Below, one piece after another: positions 43,138 to 51,129 of a stretch of DNA of 64,000 nt. Origin of the DNA: Haladaptatus sp. QDMS2 (GTDB taxonomy: Archaea; Halobacteriota; Halobacteria; Halobacteriales; Halococcaceae); contig NZ_CP119792.1 of NCBI RefSeq assembly GCF_029338295.1, positions 434,001-498,000 on the forward strand. The letters are read 5' to 3'. The position numbers were made by a program, and so were the translations under genes. Positions within the stretch are counted from its first letter, which is position 1, and each line of letters opens with the position of its first letter. The notes under the pieces were generated by a model. That model was not told the DNA's origin and made no database searches. It worked only from the letters and a program-made list of their open reading frames with translations.

Positions 43138-44592
43138 TTAGAAGTCCGTGAGGCCGGTCTGCGTCGTCGAATCGTCGGTTGGTGCGTCTGCGCGTTCTCG
43201 GCCGGGTGTCGCCGCGGCGATTGCCTCGTACACGGCGGCGAGTTCGCGCACGTCTGCCTCGCAGTAGGCGCGGGCGGCCTCCCAGTCGAGTTCGCTTGCG
43301 AGGTCTGGCGACTGGAGCGCCCGGCCGACTGCACGGGCGAGGGATTTTCCGTCGAGCGACGCGGCCTGTGCGCCCCGTTCGAGGCCGAGCGCGGCGGCCA
43401 CGGCTTCGAGGCGGTTCGTGCGGCCGGGGAGGACGGCATTGCCCTGCCGAATCGCCCAGTCGTAGAGGTCGTATTCGAACACCGACTCGCGCCAAAACTC
43501 GGCGAACTCGGGGGCGTGATGGGCGATGAAGCTGTTCAGGTGCTTGAAGTCGAAATTGTGGCCGTTCCACGTCACGAGTGAGGGGCGGTCGTATTCGGCG
43601 GCCAGCCACTCGACGAACTCGCGGGTCGCCTTGCCCGGGTCGTCGTGGGACGGTGCGGTGTCCACGAAGTCCACGTATTCGTCCCGGGCGGGGTCGTACA
43701 CGCCGACGAGCCAGATGATGGTCGGACTCAAGCCGTCGGTTTCGATGTCCACGAACAGCGGCGAGTACGTCGCTGCGGGAATTGGTTCGTCGGTCTGGCG
43801 GACGACGCACCCCTCGGCCAGCGCGCGGGCACTCTGTCGAATCGTCCGGGCGGTCGACTCGCCGATGCCGTGGATGGCCCGCAGGTCCGCTTCGCTGGCC
43901 TCCGCAACCGCCTCTCGGGTTTCGTAGCCAGCTTTCTTCAGCCGCAACGCGGTTGTCGACCCAACGTTCGAGAGCGCTTGCAGGCCGAATCGGTCTGCCG
44001 GGGCCGAGGTGACCGCAATGTTTCCCACTCCGTCGAACGTGAGACAGGCGAGTTCAGGGTGGCCGGACCGACGAAGCGGCGCGAGTCCGCGGACCGGCAG
44101 GCGAACCGCCTCGCCCTCGACGGTCGCCTCCCACACGTGGTCGTAACTCGCCTCGAACGCGCCGGTAAGAAACGTCGTCTGTCCGTCTGTAGACGCCTGA
44201 AAGCGGGTGACGTCCGCGAGACCGTCGAGGCTGGCCGCCAACGTGACGGCGTCGATCCGGGGTTCGAGGCCGTCGCAGATGACGTAGTCTGTGTCCCTCG
44301 GAATGCTCCCCCGGGTCGCGGCGTCTGCGATGAGGGCCGTCGAATTCACGAACGCGAGGGACACGCCGCTAACTGTCTCGGTGCGGATGCCACGCAGGCC
44401 GTCGGCGTGGATGACTGAGCAGTCACTCGCGCGCTTGAGTCGGCTCACGGTGCGCATGTCAGCTCGTTCACGGACGACGTAGACGAGGTCCGGGTCGAAG
44501 TGGGCGACGAGGTCACCGAGGGCGTCGCTCGCGAGCTCCGCGACGGCGTCACACCGAACTGCGAGCAGTCGTGCGCCCTGCCCCGTTTGCAT
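43138..44592 (-). CDS. HhH plus RNase H-fold exonuclease, probable partner of the helicase
   Basis: A 484-residue protein. Residues about 205-260 form a helix-hairpin-helix DNA-binding domain with two hairpins (QALSNVGSTTALRLKKAGY and AIHGIGESTARTIRQ). Residues about 278-470 are a DnaQ/RNase H-fold exonuclease with the acidic motifs FVDIETDG, TWNGHNFDFKHL and YCEADVREL (the DEDDy-type triad). The N-terminal 200 residues are of unknown fold. The downstream helicase starts one base after its stop. The pair parallels MrfB and MrfA, in which a DnaQ-like nuclease partners a DUF1998 helicase, so nucleotide-damage repair is likely. I start at MQTGQGARLL; the frame continues 32 codons further upstream but is unrelated to it. 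Confidence 0.88.
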   Translation of the reverse strand: MQTGQGARLLAVRCDAVAELASDALGDLVAHFDPDLVYVVRERADMRTVSRLKRASDCSVIHADGLRGIRTETVSGVSLAFVNSTALIADAATRGSIPRDTDYVICDGLEPRIDAVTLAASLDGLADVTRFQASTDGQTTFLTGAFEASYDHVWEATVEGEAVRLPVRGLAPLRRSGHPELACLTFDGVGNIAVTSAPADRFGLQALSNVGSTTALRLKKAGYETREAVAEASEADLRAIHGIGESTARTIRQSARALAEGCVVRQTDEPIPAATYSPLFVDIETDGLSPTIIWLVGVYDPARDEYVDFVDTAPSHDDPGKATREFVEWLAAEYDRPSLVTWNGHNFDFKHLNSFIAHHAPEFAEFWRESVFEYDLYDWAIRQGNAVLPGRTNRLEAVAAALGLERGAQAASLDGKSLARAVGRALQSPDLASELDWEAARAYCEADVRELAAVYEAIAAATPGRERADAPTDDSTTQTGLTDF

Positions 44593-44853
44593 ACGTCCAC
44601 TTGCGCGCTTTCGGCCATAAGATTTCGTCCTCGGTGTAACTCGTTCGAACGCCGTTCTCACGCGCGCTGACCGCCATAGCAACGCCAAAACAGCACGGCA
44701 ACTGCGACTCTGAACTGACTACGGGACAGGAGATTTGTTCGGTTTGTACGTCCAAACTAGTTTGGAGCTGTCGCACCCTTAGAGTTAAGAGGCGATGTAA
44801 AGTACTCTTTACTGTAAAGCGAGCTTTACGGAATGCCTGTTTTACATCTGCCA
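44593..44853 (+). promoter_or_regulatory. Palindrome array upstream of DUF2178-Xre pair
   Basis: A 261-base spacer without a gene. It contains the perfect 16-base palindrome TCCAAACTAGTTTGGA at 44751-44766, then two tandem palindromes with the same arms, GTAAAG/CTTTAC, at 44797-44812 and 44814-44829 (17-base period), and an outer pair GATGTAAA (44794-44801) with TTTACATC (44841-44848). The array ends five bases before the ATG at 44854, so binding would block transcription or translation. The adjacent Xre-type gene is the likely binder. Confidence 0.6.
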
Positions 44854-45270
44854 ATGACACAAACACAAACTCATCGCTCCCCACTCGCGAAACAACGCCT
44901 GTACCGCCGCCTGATGGTCGGATTCGTCATCGCTGGCACCGTCCTCGGCGTTGCCCTCAGAGAACTCCTCAACTACCCGCTGGTCGGCGAAGTGGTGTAC
45001 TGGGGCGGCATCGTCGCCTTCCTCGCTGTCTGGCGTGGCTCCTCGGTCACGCTCTTCGACGAGCGAGACAAGGCGCTCGAACGACGGGCCAGCCACCTCA
45101 CGATTACGCTGTTCGCGGTGGTGCTCGTCCTCGGCGCGTCCGCCGCCCGCATTGCCACGTACACCGACCTCTATACGTTTCCCGCCGGCTTCTGGACGGT
45201 CCTCTGGGGGTACGTCGCGGTGTTCGTCACCTACGCCGTCGTCTACGGCTGGCTGCGCTACGTGCGATGA
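44854..45270 (+). CDS. DUF2178-like membrane protein
   Basis: A 138-residue protein with four predicted transmembrane helices (starting LYRRLMVGFVIAGTVLGVALRELL). It resembles the DUF2178 family that is commonly paired with an Xre regulator. I chose MTQTQTHRSPLAKQ over an ATG seven codons upstream. The stop overlaps the regulator's ATG (ATGA), so the two are coupled. Function unknown; membrane stress or signal transduction is an inference. Confidence 0.75.
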   Translation: MTQTQTHRSPLAKQRLYRRLMVGFVIAGTVLGVALRELLNYPLVGEVVYWGGIVAFLAVWRGSSVTLFDERDKALERRASHLTITLFAVVLVLGASAARIATYTDLYTFPAGFWTVLWGYVAVFVTYAVVYGWLRYVR

Positions 45271-45473
45271 AGAACGACGTTCGCAGGCGACGCGAGGCAG
45301 CAGGTTTGAGCCAGGCCGACCTCGCGGCCGCCGTCGGCGTCACCCGCCAGACCATCAACGCCATCGAGCGACGTCGATACGACCCCTCGCTCGTACTCGC
45401 GTTCAACCTGGCCGCCTACTTCGACTGTGCGGTTGAGGACCTATTCGACCCCGAGTTGGACGGCGAAAAATAG
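45267..45473 (+). CDS. Xre-family HTH regulator (YozG-like)
   Basis: A 68-residue protein almost entirely composed of an Xre/HTH_3 domain (RRREAAGLSQADLAAAVGVTRQTINAIERRRYDPSLVLAFNLAAYFDCAVEDLFD). It starts inside the DUF2178 stop. In bacteria such small regulators paired with membrane proteins control their own operon, which suits the palindrome array 600 bases upstream. No ligand domain is present. Confidence 0.88.
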   Translation: MKNDVRRRREAAGLSQADLAAAVGVTRQTINAIERRRYDPSLVLAFNLAAYFDCAVEDLFDPELDGEK

Positions 45474-45492
45474 GCTGCTGAGGTGTTTTTCG

Positions 45493-46251
45493 TTATGCCT
45501 GTGCGTGCGCTCCGGCAGTCTGCGTTGCTTGCGCACTGCTGAGTTGGTCGTAAATCGCGCCGAGGAATCCGAGCACGACGAGCGAGAGTGGCGTAGCGAA
45601 GATGCTCCCGACGACCGCGCCGACCGTGGGATAGCCCGCCGCTTCGGCGACGAGTGCGACGACGAACGAGAGGACGCCGCTGATGATGGAGAGCGCGACG
45701 ATTGCGATGAGCAGGACGACGAAGATGCGAAGCCAGTTGCCTCGGGTGAGTTTCCAACTCTTCTTGAGCGCGGCGACGAAGCTCTGGTCTTCGACTGCGA
45801 TGAGGACGGGCATCAACAGGAACGCGACGTACGCGATGATGCCGGGGACGAGCAGGAATATCGAGGCGATGCCGACGATGATGCTGTAGACGATGCCGCC
45901 GACGAGCGTGTTCGCGAGCACCCAGCCGATACGCCGGGAAAACGTTCCCTCCGGAATCGTCGTTCCCTTCCCGCTCACGACGATGCGGATGGTTACGATG
46001 CCGAGGTAGCTGAACAGCAGTAAGGCGAGTAGATTGCCCGCGACGAGGAGTGAGACTGGCGCGTCGAACGTCGGGTAACTCTCACGGAACGCAGCACCGA
46101 GTTCCCCGCTGAACACCTGGACCATGAGGCTGTTGAACAGGAACTGGTAGACGATGCCCGCGAGGGCGTAAACGCCAGCGATTGCGAGGCCGTACTTCGT
46201 CACGACCCGTTTGAGGCCGTTTTCGAGCGTGAAACCAATATCGAGGGACAC
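45493..46251 (-). CDS. Haloarchaeal membrane protein of unknown function
   Basis: A 252-residue protein with about five to six predicted membrane helices and a short C-terminal tail (AQATQTAGAHAQA). Long hydrophobic stretches such as VYALAGIVYQFLFNSLM and IVALSIISGVLSFVVALVAEA dominate. The pattern resembles the haloarchaeal DUF7544-type family, but I do not claim a firm match. It is convergent with the Xre gene and lies alone. Confidence 0.7.
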   Translation of the reverse strand: MSLDIGFTLENGLKRVVTKYGLAIAGVYALAGIVYQFLFNSLMVQVFSGELGAAFRESYPTFDAPVSLLVAGNLLALLLFSYLGIVTIRIVVSGKGTTIPEGTFSRRIGWVLANTLVGGIVYSIIVGIASIFLLVPGIIAYVAFLLMPVLIAVEDQSFVAALKKSWKLTRGNWLRIFVVLLIAIVALSIISGVLSFVVALVAEAAGYPTVGAVVGSIFATPLSLVVLGFLGAIYDQLSSAQATQTAGAHAQA

Positions 46252-46469
46252 GATGGTGCATCGCTGTTAGAACAAGTTAACCTTTGTTGAACAGTTGACA
46301 AATTTGCCGCAATCGACCTGTTTTACGCGAGACCTCCCTCTTCGTGCGAGGCTCCACAATAAACCTGGAAATTACGACCCGTCCCAAGCGAGTACGGGCG
46401 AGTCGCGGATTCTACTGCGAGAATCACTGTCACAAACATACGCGAGTTCACAATAATCCGGTTCAGGGA

Positions 46470-47398
46470 ATGGCTATGCCCCTTCCAGCAGTCGGTCGAC
46501 ATATGCTCCTCGCTGGAACGACCGACGGCGTCTACACACTCACCGAGGTTGCGGGCCCTGCGCCGCCAGTCGCTGAGAAAGTTCTCGACGCATCGGACTT
46601 AACTCGCCTCGCGGAATTCGACGCTGTGGAGGGCGTGTTCGCAGCGACCTACGACGGACTGTTCCACTCTGTCGATGGCCGCGAGTGGACGAACCTTTCC
46701 CTCCCAGAAGCGCACGTGTGCTCGGTCGCAGTACACCCTGAAGGCGATACAATCAACGCGGGGACGAAGCCAACACGCCTGTTCGAAGCGTCACTCGACG
46801 CTTCGCCTCGTCTCGATGACCTGACCTGGAGGGACGTTTCTGCGTTCGACGAACGGCGCGAGCGAAGCGACTGGAGTCTTCCCCGACACGACGACCTCGC
46901 AATCGTTCGCAGACTCTGTACGCATCCCGACGTTCCAGACCGCCTCGTTACCGGCGTCGAAGTGGGCGGCATCCACGTGAGCGACGACCGAACTGAATCA
47001 CTGGAAACGCGCTCAGTGAGTGGCTTCGATGCTCCACACACGGACGATATCCACCACATCGAACTGGAAGACAGCGACACGCTCGTCGCCTCGACGGGCA
47101 GTGGCCTGTATCGCACGACAGACCTCGGGCAGACGTGGACGCGATTGGATACGGGCCACAACCAACGCTACTTCCGTGAATCGTTCGCTCACGATGGACG
47201 GAATCTCGAACGTGTGCCGTCGCAACGCCCGAAGAGGCTGCCGGCGGCTGGTGTGCAGTTGAGGGCACGATATTCGCATCGACGTACAAAGGTCCGCTCT
47301 TTCGACGGGAGACGGATGGTTGGGAGATTGCAGGGACGATTCCCAACCCCGAGGAGGTGCTCAATCGGTATCTTCCATTGATGGGGTTCGAGAACTGA
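46470..47398 (+). pseudogene. BNR/sialidase-like beta-propeller gene with frameshift
   Basis: The N-terminal part (MAMPLPAVGRHMLLAGTTDGVYTL onward) shows Asp-box blades: GLFHSVDGREW and GLYRTTDLGQTWTRLDTG. After SFAHDG near 47198 the frame turns into basic, non-family sequence. The plausible continuation is in the frame shifted by -1: TESRTCAVATPEEAAGG, then GTIFASTYKGPLFRRETDGW and a proper C-terminus ending LPLMGFEN at 47398. So a single-base indel lies near 47196-47198. It may be a true pseudogene or a sequencing error. An upstream in-frame start at 46344 is possible but unlike the family. It is convergent with the KaiC-like gene. Confidence 0.7.
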
Positions 47399-47416
47399 CC
47401 GTGGCCGTCAGTTGAA

Positions 47417-48880
47417 CTAGTCTTCGTTCTCGTCGAGTTTGACCGTCGGTGTGTTGCTCAGGATGCCGCTCAGGTTCGTGAGCGGCTCGCCCACCTTCAG
47501 TCCGTGTTCGGTAATCTTGAACTCCCGGAGCATCCGCTCGAAGTCGCTCGTGCGCTTTTTGAGCACGCCGATGACCTTGCGCATCTCGGCTTGCAGTTCG
47601 AGGTGGCGCAGGAAAATGATGTTGTCCGCGAGGTAGCTGATGCCGACTTCCGTTGCGGTAAACTCGCCGGTTACCGTGCCGATCTCCTCGACGAGGATGA
47701 CGGTGACGCCCATGTTCTTAAGGTAGCGACACAGCGAGTGGAGTTCGCGGACGAGGTCCGTCTCGTCGCCCTGCAACGAGAGTTTGTAGCCGTCGATGCC
47801 GTCTATCATCACGATTTGCGTGTCGTACTCTTCGACTTCGCTGCGCACCATGCTCGCAAATTCCCCAGCGGAGTAATCGAGTGCCTCGATTTCGTTGACG
47901 TACAGCGAGTCCTGTTCGAGCATCTCGCGGACGGGGATGTTGATTTTCTGACTGCGTTTGAGGAACGTGTCGACCGTTTCCTCGAACATGTAGACCACGG
48001 AGCGCTCACCCCGGCCCGCTGCTTCCTTCATGAACTGCGTTCCGGCCGTCGTCTTGCCCGCCCCGGTTGGCCCGCTGATGACGGTAATCGTTCCACGCTC
48101 GATGCCGCCGTTTAGCATCTGGTCCATCGCCGGGATACCGGATGGGACCGATTCTGACGGGAACTCGCGTTTATACTGGTTCGGGCGCAGTTTCGGGTAC
48201 ACTTCGATGCCGTCGTCGCGGATGCGCATCGAGTGAGAACCGCTCTGAACGTTCGACCCGCGGAACTTGGGGACGTTTACGTTGCGTCCGGCCTCCCCGG
48301 TCTCGATTTCGATGGTGCCGTCGCTCATGAACTGGAGGTCGTCGTCGGGAATCTCGCGGGTGTTCTGTGAGGTGAACACGACAGTTGCGCCCGCCTCGCG
48401 GAGGTACTGCATGAACGAGATGACCTGCTGGCGAAACTGGTGTTCGTCGGGGGTGAGGTGGCGCAACCGCGAGATGGGGTCGATGAACACGCGGTCGGGT
48501 TCGAGGGCTTCGACGCGACTCGTTACGGCCTCAGTGAGTGATTCTTGTTCGACTTCGCTCGGGGCGAAGATGTCGTACGACTGGTTGCGGGCGAACATCT
48601 CCGAATCGGGGCTCAGGTCGAGAAACTCGACGTCGGCTAAATCGACGCCGAGCGTCGCCGCGTTCGTCTTGATGTCCGCCGTTGGCTCCTCTAAGTTCAC
48701 GTACAGGGCGGTCTCTCCCTGTGCGGTTCCCGCCTTCAGAAAGTGGATGCCGAGAATGGTCTTGCCGGCCCCAGGGTCGCCACGGACCAGGTAGCTACGA
48801 TTTTTCAGCAAGCCGCCGTTTAGTACCTCGTCGAGTCCGCCGATTCCTGTGGAGATTCGCTCCGGCGTGCGTACACTCAT
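47417..48880 (-). CDS. KaiC-like RecA-superfamily ATPase with two ATPase domains
   Basis: A 487-residue protein with two KaiC/RecA domains. The first has Walker A GDPGAGKT and the catalytic glutamates in YVNLEEPTADIKTN; the second has GPTGAGKT and VYMFEETVDTFLKR. Walker B sequences are RVFIDPISRL and QIVMIDGIDGYKLS. It lacks the phosphorylation tail of cyanobacterial KaiC. In haloarchaea such ATPases lie next to histidine kinases and HTH proteins, as here, and are thought to act in signal transduction, not necessarily in a clock. I start at MSVRTPERIS; the frame extends 24 codons upstream. Confidence 0.9.
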   Translation of the reverse strand: MSVRTPERISTGIGGLDEVLNGGLLKNRSYLVRGDPGAGKTILGIHFLKAGTAQGETALYVNLEEPTADIKTNAATLGVDLADVEFLDLSPDSEMFARNQSYDIFAPSEVEQESLTEAVTSRVEALEPDRVFIDPISRLRHLTPDEHQFRQQVISFMQYLREAGATVVFTSQNTREIPDDDLQFMSDGTIEIETGEAGRNVNVPKFRGSNVQSGSHSMRIRDDGIEVYPKLRPNQYKREFPSESVPSGIPAMDQMLNGGIERGTITVISGPTGAGKTTAGTQFMKEAAGRGERSVVYMFEETVDTFLKRSQKINIPVREMLEQDSLYVNEIEALDYSAGEFASMVRSEVEEYDTQIVMIDGIDGYKLSLQGDETDLVRELHSLCRYLKNMGVTVILVEEIGTVTGEFTATEVGISYLADNIIFLRHLELQAEMRKVIGVLKKRTSDFERMLREFKITEHGLKVGEPLTNLSGILSNTPTVKLDENED

Positions 48881-49267
48881 CGCTGGTGATACGCAGAAGT
48901 GGCGCAGTGCGATGTGATAGGTGTATCGGTGCCGTGGAAATCGTGGCTCCATTCGGCTCTTTCGACAGGCGTTCTACCGCCCTCCTTCGATGGACACAGT
49001 TTGTCACTGACATAATTCAGATACTTACCACAAAGTTATTACCAGAACATGGCGATAGCTGAATGAGGTCATTCAGTGCATCTAGCAGACCGATCCATCC
49101 CTACACCGTGTGCTGGTCACCGCACCCTTACACAGTGTACCGCCCTCGATCCGCAAAGGCAGTTTCACGTACCTGTCGACGACCGGAATTGTTAACCGAG
49201 TGAAACTTACTGGACGGTCGCGTGCTGTCAGTTCACGTTCGACCACTCACCTGCACCTGGAGCCCCA
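48881..49267. promoter_or_regulatory. Divergent region between KaiC-like gene and HTH protein gene
   Basis: A 387-base spacer with no gene. It contains the perfect 18-base palindrome with arms CTGAATGA and TCATTCAG (49059-49076), separated by two bases, and an adjacent AT stretch (acaaagttattacc). On the forward side, candidate promoter sequence lies near ttgttaaccgagtgaaacttactgg. The palindrome sits about midway between the two starts and may control both. Confidence 0.45.
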
Positions 49268-50257
49268 ATGACGACAGATACCCTCGACGACTCGAAGCTC
49301 GATGAAGCTTCGAATGTGCTCGTGCTCGCCCCCCTCACCCCAACTGGCAACGGTGCCTTCCGCGAGTTAGTGACGGCAATGAGCACGACTTCGGAGACGA
49401 ACCTGGCGGCGATAACCTACACCCAACCGCCGGAATCGTGGCTCGAAGATTGGCAAACACACATCGGTTCGCTCCCCGCTTCCCTCTCGTTCATTCACGC
49501 GAATGGAGCAGCGGTCACCCACGAACCGGAAACCGTTCCGCCCCACCTCGAAGCCACCTCGATACTGAAGGTCAATCCGCGCGAACCGATGGACATCATC
49601 GCGCCGTTGACCAAATGTTTGATACAGTGGCAGACGACCGACCGCCAGTCGGTGGTGTCGGTCCAGACGCTCAGCATCCTCCTCGAATACGTCGATTTCG
49701 ACACCGCGTTTCGCTATCTCCACGTTTTGACCCACCGAGTGAAACTCTACGCAACCGGATTCTACCAGATGGACCCCGACCTCCACGACGCGAAGACGGT
49801 GTACACGCTGAAGACGCTGTTCGACGCCGTCGTAGAACTCGACGCAGACGGCTGGCACGTCACGAAGACGTACACAAGCCAGCCAGAAGACAATTCGACC
49901 GCCGAGACCGACGGCCTGCTCAGCGCGATAAGCGGCGTCATCGACCGACTCTCCGCATTCGGTGGGGGCCGTGAGACGCCGGAAACGCCGGCCACGCCAC
50001 CCGAGCCAACACCGCAAGCCAGCGCCTCCTCCGAGTTCACGAGCGACGCAGACCGTATCTGTGAACTGCTCTCTACGTACGGCGGGCGCATGAAGCAAGC
50101 CGATGTCATCTCCGAAACGTCGTGGTCGAAGGCCACCGTGAGTCGAAAACTCTCGAAAATGGAACTCGATGGCATCATCTCCCGCGTTCGCGTGGGCAGA
50201 GAGAACGTCGTGTTCCTCGCGGGATACGAACCGGCACCCGTCGAGACGGTGCGGTGA
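49268..50257 (+). CDS. Haloarchaeal RecA-like fold plus winged-HTH protein (HTR-like)
   Basis: A 329-residue protein. The N-terminal 200 residues (NVLVLAPLTPTGNGAFREL) are related to the RecA/KaiC-like fold but lack a Walker A lysine, so no ATPase is expected; the C-terminal 65 residues form a winged helix (LLSTYGGRMKQADVISETSWSKATVSRKLSKMELDGIISRVRVGRENVV) preceded by a Pro-rich linker (PETPATPPEPTPQAS). This resembles the HTR-like DUF7504 family. Its position opposite the KaiC-like gene suggests a partner in signal transduction or gene control. Confidence 0.7.
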   Translation: MTTDTLDDSKLDEASNVLVLAPLTPTGNGAFRELVTAMSTTSETNLAAITYTQPPESWLEDWQTHIGSLPASLSFIHANGAAVTHEPETVPPHLEATSILKVNPREPMDIIAPLTKCLIQWQTTDRQSVVSVQTLSILLEYVDFDTAFRYLHVLTHRVKLYATGFYQMDPDLHDAKTVYTLKTLFDAVVELDADGWHVTKTYTSQPEDNSTAETDGLLSAISGVIDRLSAFGGGRETPETPATPPEPTPQASASSEFTSDADRICELLSTYGGRMKQADVISETSWSKATVSRKLSKMELDGIISRVRVGRENVVFLAGYEPAPVETVR

Positions 50258-50394
50258 GTGACGAATGCGTTTCGCATCACCGCCGAGAACCGCCCACTCG
50301 ACTTCCACTTCACCAGCAATTGCTGGCCTGCTGTGTGTACCGACCCAGAACGCCCGCACGACCCAACACCGAACCAGACCCCCGATAGCTGAAC

Positions 50395-50958
50395 ATGTCT
50401 AAGCAAGCGACAGTACTCATCGTAGACGACGAACGGCCGATTACCGACGCATTCGCTACGTGGCTCGAATCCTCCTACGAGGTCCGGGCCACGTACAGCG
50501 GACCGGAGGCACTCGAACACCTCGACGCGGACGTAGACGTCGTGCTCCTCGACCGCCGGATGCCCGATATGTCCGGCGAAGAAGTCCTCTCGGTCATCCA
50601 CGACCGCGGCCTCGACTGCCGCGTGGTGTTGGTGACCGCCGTCGAACCCGACTTCGACATCCTCGAACTGGGCTTCGACGACTATCTCGAAAAGCCGGTC
50701 TCGGACCCGTCTGTCCTCCACGACACCGTCGAATCGTTACTCCGGCGCTCGACCTACGATTCCCAACTTCAGGCGTTCTTCGCTCTCGCCTCGAAGAAAG
50801 CGGCACTGGAGACGAAAAAGAGCCGCGCCGAACTCGAAGCAAACCAGGAATATGGGTCGCTCCAGCGAGAGTTGGCCACGCTGCGGGCGGACCTCTCGAC
50901 GACAACGAGCGCGCTCGACGACCAGGACCTCAGAGCAACCTTCAAGTCTCGCAGTTAG
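50395..50958 (+). CDS. Response regulator with HalX output domain
   Basis: A 187-residue regulator. The receiver domain (1-120) is intact: acidic pocket D11, D12, phosphoacceptor D53 in VVLLDRRMPD, T81 in LVTA and K100 in YLEKPV. The C-terminal HalX domain (about 130-187), KAALETKKSRAELEAN and LQRELATLRADLSTTTS, is a short helical domain found almost only in haloarchaeal response regulators. It is likely to be phosphorylated by a nearby histidine kinase, for example the one encoded downstream. Confidence 0.92.
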   Translation: MSKQATVLIVDDERPITDAFATWLESSYEVRATYSGPEALEHLDADVDVVLLDRRMPDMSGEEVLSVIHDRGLDCRVVLVTAVEPDFDILELGFDDYLEKPVSDPSVLHDTVESLLRRSTYDSQLQAFFALASKKAALETKKSRAELEANQEYGSLQRELATLRADLSTTTSALDDQDLRATFKSRS

Positions 50959-51129
50959 GGTCGCTACAACCTTCTTCACCCGGTACGGCTATGCGTCCCG
51001 GGTGTGAGTTTAGACCAAGAGAGAACCGTTCGCTTCTCCCGATTCGTTCGTACCAGTGTCTGAGGCGGTACCACGACGGCGAACGAACCACCAGTCCGTC
51101 TGCCGGCCCTGCCCGTCGCCCTCACAACA

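Noticed and set aside
40446-43151. Antisense open frame of about 900 codons over the helicase gene
   Set aside because: It is composed of shadow sequence; the helicase on the other strand has all its motifs.
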